Of a DNA stretch of 55,031 nt, positions 49,035 through 55,031 are shown in pieces (the stretch's first letter is position 1; each line of letters opens with the position of its first letter). Where the stretch lies: positions 1 to 55,031 of the forward strand of contig DDPF01000014.1 in the NCBI GenBank assembly GCA_002342065.1. The letters run 5' to 3'. A program made the translations under genes and the position numbers. This DNA is from Bacteroidetes bacterium UBA2475 (GTDB lineage: Bacteria; Bacteroidota; Bacteroidia; B-17B0; Aurantibacillaceae). The notes below the pieces were generated by a model. It was not told the DNA's origin, did no database searches, and saw only the letters and a program-made list of their open reading frames with translations.

Positions 49035-49064
49035 AAAAGGTTTAAGCTTTCGCTTAAACCTTTT
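49035..49064 (-). terminator. Terminator of tRNA-Asp
   Basis: A 13-bp perfect stem, AAAAGGTTTAAGC (49035-49047) with GCTTAAACCTTTT (49052-49064), has a tetraloop. On the minus strand it is followed by T-rich sequence and begins 11 nt after the tRNA 3' end. Confidence 0.8.
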
Positions 49065-49075
49065 GCATTTGTTTG

Positions 49076-49149
49076 CGGACTGGACGGGACTCGAACCCGC
49101 GACCTCCGCCGTGACAGGGCGGCATTCTAACCAGCTGAACTACCAATCC
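49076..49149 (-). tRNA. tRNA-Asp (GTC)
   Basis: A 74-nt cloverleaf on the minus strand. The acceptor stem is GGATTGG with CCAGTCC, then discriminator G. The anticodon stem CCGCC/GGCGG encloses loop CTGTCAC, with anticodon GTC at 49113-49115. The T arm carries GGTTCGAGTCC. The 3' CCA is not encoded. It has its own consensus promoter and terminator, so it is a single-gene unit. Confidence 0.96.
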
Positions 49150-49174
49150 GTTTTCCCAATTTAAATCGGGAGTG

Positions 49175-49205
49175 CAAATTTAACAGTTTTATTTTATCTC
49201 ACAAA
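49175..49205 (-). promoter_or_regulatory. Consensus promoter of tRNA-Asp
   Basis: On the minus strand, TTTG (49202-49205), a 19-nt spacer and TAAATTTG (49175-49182) match the Bacteroidota -33/-7 consensus exactly. Transcription would start near 49168, about 19 nt before the tRNA 5' end. Confidence 0.75.
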
Positions 49206-49223
49206 CTTTTTATTCAAAAAAAA

Positions 49224-49715
49224 TCACATTCCCAGTATCTGCTTTGCGTGGTTAACGGTACCTACTTTGCTTATTACTTCTTTAATTATCCCATCCGGGC
49301 CAATTACAAAGGTAGTTCTAACAATGCCATCGTAGATCCTTCCTGCAAGCATTTTTTGCCCCCACACATCGTAAGCCTTAATGGCTTTCATTTCAGTATC
49401 GGCAAGCAAAGGAAAAGGCAGTTCGTGTTTTTTAGCAAATTTGGCGTGCGATCTTTCATCATCCGCGCTAACCCCAACAACGGCATAATTACTATCATTC
49501 AGGTATTTGTATTCATCCCTTAAACTACAGGCGGTTGCAGTGCACCCTTGTGTATCATCTTTAGGATAAAAATAAAAGATCAATGTTTTCCCGCTGAACA
49601 TAGTTAAGTTCAACAGATCGCCGTTTTGATCTTTTCCTTCAAAATAAGGAGCTTTATCCCCTGCCTGTAAATTGGTTTTATGTGTTACGAACTTTGGTTC
49701 TTCACTCTTCTTCAT
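49224..49715 (-). CDS. bcp: Bcp/PrxQ-type peroxiredoxin
   Basis: A thioredoxin-fold peroxidase of 163 residues from the ATG at 49715 (in-frame ATGs at 49736 and 49763 are less likely). It reduces hydroperoxides in the cytoplasm using thioredoxin. The active-site block FYPKDDTQGCTATACSLRD has peroxidatic Cys58 and resolving Cys63, the PrxQ spacing. The end VRTTFVIGPDGIIKEVISKV is typical. The start overlaps the histone-like gene by 14 bp, and endonuclease III lies further upstream, which suggests a joint oxidative-damage function. Confidence 0.92.
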   Translation of the reverse strand: MKKSEEPKFVTHKTNLQAGDKAPYFEGKDQNGDLLNLTMFSGKTLIFYFYPKDDTQGCTATACSLRDEYKYLNDSNYAVVGVSADDERSHAKFAKKHELPFPLLADTEMKAIKAYDVWGQKMLAGRIYDGIVRTTFVIGPDGIIKEVISKVGTVNHAKQILGM

Positions 49716-50184
49716 CAGCACCAACTCTTTTTTCATCCGAATTGTGTGAGTTTTCAGATCCACCAGATTCGTTGCTGTTGTGTCCGTTAGTTTCTACTTC
49801 AGGTGTGCTTGTGAAAGCATTTTCAACAACTTTTTTGGCAAGAGTAACAACACTTTTAATTGCATCAGCAACAGGTGTCTCTACTTTTTTGATCGCCTTT
49901 TTAACCGCTTTTTTAGCAACAGTTTTTTTCTTAGCAATTTTTTTAATTACTTTTTTTGCTGTAACTTTTTTAGCCACTTTTTTTGCAGGCTTCGCTTTTT
50001 TCTTAGCAACTTTTTTTACCGCTTTTTTAATAACTTTTTTTACCGCTTTTTTTGCTTTTGATTTAGCTTTTTTGGCTGCAGGCTTCTTAGCAGCCTTTTT
50101 CGCACCCGATTTTTTTGCAACTTTTTTTGCTGCTTTTTTAGCTGGCTTTTTTGCCGCTTTCTTTGCTGGTTTTTTCTTTGCCAT
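49702..50184 (-). CDS. Histone H1-like Lys/Ala-rich DNA-binding protein
   Basis: A 160-residue, highly basic protein. Residues 1-100 consist of degenerate KKxAKKxAKK and KKVAKK repeats like the C-terminal domain of eukaryotic H1 and bacterial Hc1/Hc2-type proteins. A short hydrophobic helix (VADAIKSVVTLAKKVVENAF) and an acidic, Ser/Asn-rich tail follow. Such proteins condense DNA through unstructured Lys-rich arms. The low-complexity run could vary in length by recombination. It starts 30 bp after endonuclease III and overlaps the peroxiredoxin gene. Confidence 0.82.
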   Translation of the reverse strand: MAKKKPAKKAAKKPAKKAAKKVAKKSGAKKAAKKPAAKKAKSKAKKAVKKVIKKAVKKVAKKKAKPAKKVAKKVTAKKVIKKIAKKKTVAKKAVKKAIKKVETPVADAIKSVVTLAKKVVENAFTSTPEVETNGHNSNESGGSENSHNSDEKRVGADEEE

Positions 50185-50214
50185 AACTTTAGGGTTTATG
50201 TTTAATATAACAGT

Positions 50215-50871
50215 TTATTCTTTATTTTGTTTTACAATTACTTTTTCATAATACTTACAATACAATTTTATTGGACACAGATCGCATTTAGGATTTCTTG
50301 CTAAACAAGTATAACGTCCGTGCAAGATCAACCAATGATGTGCTCTCGGTACAAGCTCTTCTGGTATAAATTTAATCAATTGTTTTTCAGATTGCAAAGG
50401 ATTTTTTGCATTGGTGGTTAATCCTATTCTGTTACTCACTCTAAAAACATGGGTATCCACCGCCATTGTTGGTTTATCATATATCACAGAGGCTATTACA
50501 TTGGCTGTTTTACGCCCAACGCCCGGCAGTTTTACAAGTTCATCTACTTCGCCAGGCACTATGCTTTTAAAGTCGTTAACCAGCATTTTAGCCGTGCCCA
50601 CTAAGTGTTTTGCCTTATTATTAGGGTAACTTATACTACGTATGTATGAAAAAATGGTCTCTGCATTGGCTTCTGCCATAGCCTCGGCAGTTGGGTAATC
50701 TTTAAAAAGTTTGGGTGTGGTTAAATTCACGCGTTTATCAGTACACTGCGCGCTTAAAATTACCGACACTAATAGTTCAAAAGGATTGTTATACGCTAGC
50801 TCGGTCTCTGCAAGCCCTACATTGGTTTCAAAATAATTAAGTACATGTTTATAGCGTTCCTGTTTGGTCAT
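50215..50871 (-). CDS. nth: Endonuclease III
   Basis: A 218-residue DNA glycosylase/AP lyase that removes oxidised pyrimidines. The helix-hairpin-helix LPGVGRKTANVIAS holds catalytic Lys121, and VDTHVFRVSNRIGL holds Asp139. The C-terminal iron-sulphur loop has Cys189, 196, 199 and 205 (C-x6-C-x2-C-x5-C), all intact. Length is typical. It is the first gene of a minus-strand group with the histone-like and peroxiredoxin genes, and diverges from the PPIase operon. Confidence 0.96.
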   Translation of the reverse strand: MTKQERYKHVLNYFETNVGLAETELAYNNPFELLVSVILSAQCTDKRVNLTTPKLFKDYPTAEAMAEANAETIFSYIRSISYPNNKAKHLVGTAKMLVNDFKSIVPGEVDELVKLPGVGRKTANVIASVIYDKPTMAVDTHVFRVSNRIGLTTNAKNPLQSEKQLIKFIPEELVPRAHHWLILHGRYTCLARNPKCDLCPIKLYCKYYEKVIVKQNKE

Positions 50872-50924
50872 ATTTGCGTTAGTAAATTTAATTTTTTTTA
50901 TAGATTAATGTATCAACTATTCGT

Positions 50925-50932
50925 TAATTTTG
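50925..50932 (+). promoter_or_regulatory. -7 box of the PPIase operon promoter
   Basis: TAATTTTG matches TAnnTTTG. The predicted start is near 50939. This limits the GldI-like start codon to the stretch after about 50940, where there is no in-frame ATG, GTG or TTG before the lipoprotein signal. Confidence 0.5.
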
Positions 50933-51026
50933 TTTTATCCTTCAGCCTTTTAAATATTCATCAAGCTTTAAATTAAGCATTCTTTTTGGAAGCCTTTTTT
51001 TTATTCTCATATCCTGCAAAGACCCT

Positions 51027-51500
51027 GTGGTTAAAGAAGAGCACAAGAACAATATACCAAAGACCATTAACGAAGAAGAATTAAAGAACCAGTTTGTAAA
51101 AGCCAACAAACAAATAGTTCAGAAGGAAATTGACGAAATGGACTATTACGTAAAAATGCATAAAATGCCATTTGTGAATACAACTTCAGGTATTCGTTAT
51201 TACGTTTACAAACCCTCTGCGCGTGGTGATAGCATTAAGGATAGAGAAGAAATTGTAATGAATTTTAAAGTGTCTTTATTAGATGGCACACTTTGTTATT
51301 CTTCAGATACCGAAGGCAAAAAAACATTTATTGTAGGTAACGAAGATATTGAAAGCGGCATACACCGTGGGGTTAAGTATTTAAAACACGGCGATAAGGC
51401 CCTGCTTCTTATCCCATCTCACCTGGCCCATGGTTTATTGGGCGATTTTAAAAAGATCCCACCACAAATGCCAATTATTTATGATGTTGAGATCTATTAA
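51027..51500 (+). CDS. GldI-like FKBP-type peptidyl-prolyl isomerase lipoprotein; true start upstream and non-canonical
   Basis: From the GTG at 51027 the protein has 157 residues. A linker helix leads to an FKBP-type domain (about 50-157) with SGIRYYVYKPSARGD and DIESGIHRGVKYLKHGDKAL ending YDVEIY. It resembles the gliding-motility/T9SS lipoprotein GldI. In the same frame, open back to TAA at 50925, the codons before the GTG read KLSILFGSLFFILISCKDP: a lipoprotein signal with Cys at 51015-51017. The true start is therefore upstream, yet no ATG, GTG or TTG exists there; ATT at 50979 or the codon at 50967 are the options. The next gene overlaps its 3' end. Confidence 0.78.
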   Translation: MVKEEHKNNIPKTINEEELKNQFVKANKQIVQKEIDEMDYYVKMHKMPFVNTTSGIRYYVYKPSARGDSIKDREEIVMNFKVSLLDGTLCYSSDTEGKKTFIVGNEDIESGIHRGVKYLKHGDKALLLIPSHLAHGLLGDFKKIPPQMPIIYDVEIY

Positions 51501-52371
51501 GAGCAATAAACTCAACTTAATTTATTTCCTGCTTTTTTTATTGTTTGGAATAAGTTGTGGTAACAAGAATAAAAAACGTTTTTCGTATAATAAATTAGGT
51601 TACTATTTTCAATTAATTTCTTTTAATTCAAATGCTACAGCGTATCATGCAAAAAATATTGCATGGCTGGATGTTTCTTTTAAAACCCAGTCTGACTCTG
51701 TGTTTTGGGACAGTCGAAATAATTTTAATGATAATTATTTTGTAGAGATAGACTCAAGTTCTAAAACAAATTTCTTAAAGAATTATATTTCCGGTTTAAC
51801 ATCTTTAGATAGCGCCTGTCTTTTAATAAAGACAAAAGATTTTTATTTGCAGCAATTTAAATCAGATAAGGTTCCCTTTTTTAGCGGAAATGATACGGTA
51901 GTAAAAGTAAACCTGAAGGTTAAACAGATCTTAACACCACAAGAGTTTAAGAACAGAAGTGTAAACCTTTTAAGGCAGGAAACTGAGCAAATTGAAGCCT
52001 ATTTTAAATCGCCCCGAGATTTTGAAATGGCAAGAGATACTCTTGGTTTTTATTGGATAGAAAAGCCAAAACCTTCTGAATTGCCTATCATTGTTTACAG
52101 GAACATAGTAAAACTCAATTATTTAGGAAGCTATTTAAATGGCCGCGTTTTCGAACGATCGCCAGATAATTTCGAAGTTTCTTACGGTACTCCCGACCAG
52201 TTAATAAAAGGATTAAATTATGTTATAAAACGCCTAAAAAAAGGCCAAAATGCAAAAATAATATTACCTTCACGGCTCGCTTTTGGAGAAAATGGAAGCT
52301 CAAATGGAACTATAGCACCCTACACTCCATTAATTTATGAAATAGAAATTATTGATGTAAAAAACGAGTAG
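51481..52371 (+). CDS. FKBP-type peptidyl-prolyl isomerase lipoprotein
   Basis: A 296-residue lipoprotein from the ATG at 51481 (an adjacent ATG at 51484 is equally possible). The signal peptide ends in LLFGISC, with Cys as the lipid site. The N-terminal half (about 40-150) is a degenerate FKBP-like domain. The C-terminal half (about 200-296) is a clearer FKBP domain with VKLNYLGSYLNGRVFE, DQLIKGLNYVIKRLKKGQNA and LPSRLAFGENGSS. It overlaps the previous gene by 20 bp and precedes the next by 34 bp. A periplasm-facing folding role is inferred. Confidence 0.85.
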   Translation: MMLRSIKSNKLNLIYFLLFLLFGISCGNKNKKRFSYNKLGYYFQLISFNSNATAYHAKNIAWLDVSFKTQSDSVFWDSRNNFNDNYFVEIDSSSKTNFLKNYISGLTSLDSACLLIKTKDFYLQQFKSDKVPFFSGNDTVVKVNLKVKQILTPQEFKNRSVNLLRQETEQIEAYFKSPRDFEMARDTLGFYWIEKPKPSELPIIVYRNIVKLNYLGSYLNGRVFERSPDNFEVSYGTPDQLIKGLNYVIKRLKKGQNAKIILPSRLAFGENGSSNGTIAPYTPLIYEIEIIDVKNE

Positions 52372-52405
52372 CGAAGCTTCTCAATAAAAAAAACAAAAAA
52401 AACAA

Positions 52406-53392
52406 ATGAAAAAAATAAGTATTCTTTCAACTGCGGCAGTAGCTCTATTATTTAGTGCATGTGGTGGTGGTGGTTCAGAATTTGAAGGCTTTACAAAGGC
52501 TGAAAATGGTTTGCATTACAAATATTTTAATCACGACGAAAATGGTGTTAAAGTTACTGAAGGTGACGGATTAACGTTCAGTTACGTGATCACAAATAAT
52601 AAGAACGATTCATTGATCGTAGATTCTAAATCTGTTAGTCAGGACGGCAGCGGTTACACTAAATTTTTAATGCCAAAAACTTCTTTTGTTGGAAGTTTGG
52701 AAGATGGTATGGCTATGATGAGCAAAGGCGATAGCGCTGCGTTTATTCTTTCTGCCGATTCTTTCTTCTTAAAAACAATGCGCATGAACGAATTGCCTAA
52801 GCAATTTAAACCGGGCGAAAAATTAAAAGCTGTTATAAAAATTAAAGATGTTATTCTTAAAAAAGATCTGGAAGCAAACCAAAAACAACAACAGGCTGAG
52901 CAAGAAAAAATGATGAAGGAAGCCGAAGGAAAAGAAAAAGAATCTTTAGATAAATATTTAGCCGATAATAAAGTAACTGTAAAACCAACTGAAAGTGGTT
53001 TGTATTTTATTGAAACTAAAAAAGGATCTGGTGCTAAACCAAAAGTTGGCGACGAGGTTGAAGTTAATTATGCCGGTCGTTTATTAGATGGTAAATTATT
53101 TGACACTTCAATTGAATCGGTTGCTAAAGCAGAGAACGTATTCAATCCTCAAAGACCTTATGGTCCTTTTAAATTTATTTTAGGTCAGGGTCAGGTTATT
53201 AAAGGTTGGGACGAAGCAATTGGCTTGATGTCTAAAGGCGGTAAAGCAAAGATCATTTTACCTTCTAATATAGCTTACGGACCAAATGGTGGCGGACCAA
53301 TTCCTCCATTTGCACCTTTAACTTTTGAAGTTGAATTAGTTGGTTTTGGCCCTGCTCCTGCTCAACCGCAAGGACAGATGCCTCCTCAATAA
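52406..53392 (+). CDS. Two-domain FKBP-type peptidyl-prolyl isomerase lipoprotein
   Basis: A 328-residue lipoprotein (signal ending LLFSAC, Cys19, then a Gly-rich spacer). An N-terminal degenerate FKBP domain (about 33-150) is joined by a charged coiled-coil (about 155-185; rich in KQQQAEQEKMMKEAEGKEKE) to a full FKBP domain (about 195-315) with VNYAGRLLDGKLFDTS, GQVIKGWDEAIGLMSKGGKA and LPSNIAYGPNGGG. The tail is Pro/Gln-rich. The architecture recalls FkpA-type periplasmic chaperones. It is the third gene of the operon. Confidence 0.9.
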   Translation: MKKISILSTAAVALLFSACGGGGSEFEGFTKAENGLHYKYFNHDENGVKVTEGDGLTFSYVITNNKNDSLIVDSKSVSQDGSGYTKFLMPKTSFVGSLEDGMAMMSKGDSAAFILSADSFFLKTMRMNELPKQFKPGEKLKAVIKIKDVILKKDLEANQKQQQAEQEKMMKEAEGKEKESLDKYLADNKVTVKPTESGLYFIETKKGSGAKPKVGDEVEVNYAGRLLDGKLFDTSIESVAKAENVFNPQRPYGPFKFILGQGQVIKGWDEAIGLMSKGGKAKIILPSNIAYGPNGGGPIPPFAPLTFEVELVGFGPAPAQPQGQMPPQ

Positions 53393-53433
53393 TTTGGCAA
53401 ACTTATTGTAACAAGCATTAAAAAACATACACG

Positions 53434-54501
53434 ATGAAAAAGTTACTTTTAATAATAACAGCAATTAGCGCTCTTAATTTTGGGGCTATTGCACAAAAAA
53501 AAGAAAAACCGAAAAAATTAAGTAAAATGGATAAAGAATTTTTAAGCAAACAACCAGATGGCCTTTACGCCAAATTTGAAACTAATAAAGGAGATATTTA
53601 TACCGTATTAGAGTTTAAAAAAACACCAATGACAGTTGGTAATCTTATTGGTTTAGCTGAAGGTAAAATTAAAAATACTGCAAAAGCAGAAGGTACTCCT
53701 TATTACGATGGGTTAAAATTTCACCGTGTTATTCCTAACTTCATGATCCAGGGTGGTTGCCCATTAGGCACTGGTACCGGCGATCCGGGTTACAAATTTC
53801 CTGATGAGATAGATGAGACATTAAAGCATACTGGTCCCGGTATTTTAAGTATGGCAAACGCTGGACCGGGCACTAACGGTTCGCAGTTTTTCATTACTCA
53901 CGTTGAAACCCCTTGGTTAGATGGTAAACACACTGTGTTTGGTCATGTTGTTCAGGGACAAGATGTAGTAAATAAAATTGCCGGCGATGATACATTAAAA
54001 AAACTGGTTATTTTACGTAAAGGAAAAGAAGCTGAAGCATTTGATGGCGCTGCTACTTTTACAAAAGAACAAGCAGGTTTGGGTGCAAAAATTGCTGCTA
54101 AAGAAAAAGCTGCAGAGGAAGCAAGACAAAAAGCTAACGAAGTTGTTCTTAAAGAATTTGCTGCGGGTAAAACTACAGCAAGCGGTTTACGTTATATTGT
54201 ATTAAAAGAAGGAACTGGCGCAACGCCTGTAGCTACAAGTAATGTAAAAGTACATTATACCGGTACATTTACCGATGGTAAAGTATTTGACAGTAGTGTG
54301 CAACGTGGTCAGCCAATTGATTTTGGTTTGAATCAGGTAATTCCGGGGTGGACAGAAGGCGTTCAGTTAATGAAAGAAGGTTCTAAATACAAGTTCTTTA
54401 TTCCATACAAATTAGCATATGGCGAACAAGGTTATCCGGGCGCTATTCCGCCAAAAAGTGATCTTCTTTTTGAAGTAGAATTAATTAAAATAAACAACTA
54501 A
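53434..54501 (+). CDS. Dual-family immunophilin: cyclophilin-FKBP fusion
   Basis: A 355-residue exported protein with a signal peptide (about 1-20, ending GAIAQ) and no lipobox. The cyclophilin domain (about 42-200) has FHRVIPNFMIQGG with catalytic Arg98, GSQFFITH and a Trp161 region. A charged helical linker (about 208-243) leads to an FKBP domain (about 248-355) with VHYTGTFTDGKVFDSS, VIPGWTEGVQLMKEGSKYKF and FEVELIKI. Both isomerase folds look complete. Fusions of these folds are rare overall. It closes the operon, followed by a strong terminator, and probably acts in the periplasm. Confidence 0.93.
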   Translation: MKKLLLIITAISALNFGAIAQKKEKPKKLSKMDKEFLSKQPDGLYAKFETNKGDIYTVLEFKKTPMTVGNLIGLAEGKIKNTAKAEGTPYYDGLKFHRVIPNFMIQGGCPLGTGTGDPGYKFPDEIDETLKHTGPGILSMANAGPGTNGSQFFITHVETPWLDGKHTVFGHVVQGQDVVNKIAGDDTLKKLVILRKGKEAEAFDGAATFTKEQAGLGAKIAAKEKAAEEARQKANEVVLKEFAAGKTTASGLRYIVLKEGTGATPVATSNVKVHYTGTFTDGKVFDSSVQRGQPIDFGLNQVIPGWTEGVQLMKEGSKYKFFIPYKLAYGEQGYPGAIPPKSDLLFEVELIKINN

Positions 54502-54522
54502 TAGAATTTTAAAATATAAATT

Positions 54523-54552
54523 AAAGCCTTCCACAAAATGGAAGGCTTTTTT
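54523..54552 (+). terminator. Terminator of the PPIase operon
   Basis: A 10-bp perfect stem, AAAGCCTTCC (54523-54532) with GGAAGGCTTT (54540-54549), has a 7-nt loop and a T run. It lies 21 bp after the last stop codon of the operon. Confidence 0.85.
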
Positions 54553-54611
54553 TGTTTGGTTTCATTGGCATCAAATTCTCTGGTTATTGGTAACATCAAT
54601 TACTATTTATT

Positions 54612-54932
54612 ATGGCTGAGGACTTAAAAAATACTGAAAAGAAGAAAGAGGACGGTTATCACGATTTTCCAGGTTATCATTTGTACCCTACTACTGATGA
54701 TATTTACAGCCAGTTAAAGGAAGAGATGGAGATTGATCCTGAGAATCCAGCAATAACAAAGTCAAAGAATGAAGATCCTCATGCAAAATTGAATGAGAAG
54801 GATTTTAAGGATGATGTAACCGGTGGCGACCTTGATGTGCCCGGAACAGAATTAGATAATAAGCAGGAAAAAATTGGCAATGAAGACGAAGAAAATAATA
54901 CATATAGTTTAGGCGGAGATAATCATGAATGA
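54612..54932 (+). CDS. Small acidic protein, unknown function
   Basis: A 106-residue, strongly acidic, probably flexible protein without signal peptide or membrane helix. Recognisable blocks are FPGYHLYPTTDDIYSQ, EMEIDPENP and a C-terminal DDVTGGDLDVPGTELDNKQE followed by an acidic EDEENN stretch and LGGD. The sequence looks like a conserved Bacteroidota family I cannot name. It stands alone between two terminators. Cytoplasmic location is inferred. Confidence 0.7.
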   Translation: MAEDLKNTEKKKEDGYHDFPGYHLYPTTDDIYSQLKEEMEIDPENPAITKSKNEDPHAKLNEKDFKDDVTGGDLDVPGTELDNKQEKIGNEDEENNTYSLGGDNHE

Positions 54933-54979
54933 GTTTCTTAAAGTTTTGCTTTAAGTGATCTAACTTTGCCTTAAATATT

Positions 54980-55008
54980 AAAACCCCGATATCATGTATC
55001 GGGGTTTT
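54980..55008. terminator. Bidirectional terminator
   Basis: A 12-bp perfect stem, AAAACCCCGATA (54980-54991) with TATCGGGGTTTT (54997-55008), has a 5-nt loop. It ends the transcript of the small acidic protein and could also serve a gene entering from the right. Its base, AAAACCCCG, matches the hairpin family at 3724, 5489, 10007 and 10444. Confidence 0.85.
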
Positions 55009-55031
55009 AATATTTTCAAAAATTTGGTCAA

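Noticed and set aside
49682..50251. Plus-strand Phe-rich open frame opposite the histone-like gene
   Set aside because: It is the antisense of Lys/Ala repeats, which always yields Phe/Leu-rich text.
54961..54968. TAACTTTG as a promoter near the right edge
   Set aside because: A strong terminator begins about 12 bp downstream and no gene follows in the window; no properly spaced -33 element exists.

Overview
The window is from a low-GC member of the Bacteroidota. Four encoded proteins end in type IX secretion (T9SS) C-terminal sorting domains, several lipoproteins have Bacteroidota-style signal peptides, promoters match the TTTG / TAnnTTTG (-33/-7) pattern of the phylum, and most genes lack a Shine-Dalgarno sequence. 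The family cannot be fixed from sequence alone. No phage or plasmid region and no CRISPR array was seen.

Layout. (1) 1-3340: tail of an unknown membrane protein, a degenerate intergenic stretch, then a TetR regulator divergent from a bestrophin channel gene and a beta-carbonic anhydrase gene, with a perfect 15-bp palindrome between them. Two gene relics follow: a T9SS sorting-domain tail and the C-terminus of an OmpR-type regulator. (2) 3345-10414: a MORN-like lipoprotein, two tandem kelch/Ig-like T9SS proteins with almost identical 3' ends, a cyanophycinase-like T9SS protein, a frameshifted SpoT-like HD gene and two small unknowns, separated by a recurring family of terminator hairpins. (3) 10496-28018, minus strand: a complete str-S10-spc-alpha cluster from rpsL to rplQ, including rpmJ and rpmD, which are under 60 codons. 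Internal promoters lie before rpsH and rpsM, a two-hairpin leader lies before rpsD, and rplF has a full Shine-Dalgarno sequence. (4) 28222-36105, minus strand: exopolysaccharide genes (Wza-like, Wzc-like kinase, RfbC, WecA-like transferase) translationally coupled to a lytic transglycosylase, with a PgpH-type HD phosphodiesterase upstream. (5) 36185-36423: a MITE-like element with 13-bp perfect terminal inverted repeats. (6) 36425-39519: an RsmI-like methylase divergent from a MiaE-like hydroxylase, a GT9 glycosyltransferase and a stand-alone version of the N-terminal domain of long RluA pseudouridine synthases. (7) 39584-45876: an alpha/beta hydrolase, a propeller sensor kinase with its NarL-type regulator, a DUF3606 mini-protein, a lone receiver protein, a DUF6799 protein and a 40-residue membrane peptide. 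(8) 45981-49149: a subtilisin-like T9SS protease, a hairpin-rich intergenic element and tRNA-Asp. (9) 49224-50871: peroxiredoxin, histone H1-like protein and endonuclease III. (10) 50925-54552: an operon of four peptidyl-prolyl isomerases, including a GldI-like lipoprotein without a usable start codon and a cyclophilin-FKBP fusion; then a small acidic protein.

How it fits together. The T9SS substrates must cross the periplasm, and the four-PPIase operon, led by a relative of the gliding/T9SS protein GldI, is a plausible folding module for them. The polysaccharide genes supply cell-surface glycan. The bestrophin and carbonic anhydrase form a candidate bicarbonate/pH module. The least explained items are the cryptic start of the GldI-like gene, the stand-alone RluA accessory domain, the structured intergenic element beside tRNA-Asp, and the leaders and internal promoters of the ribosomal cluster.
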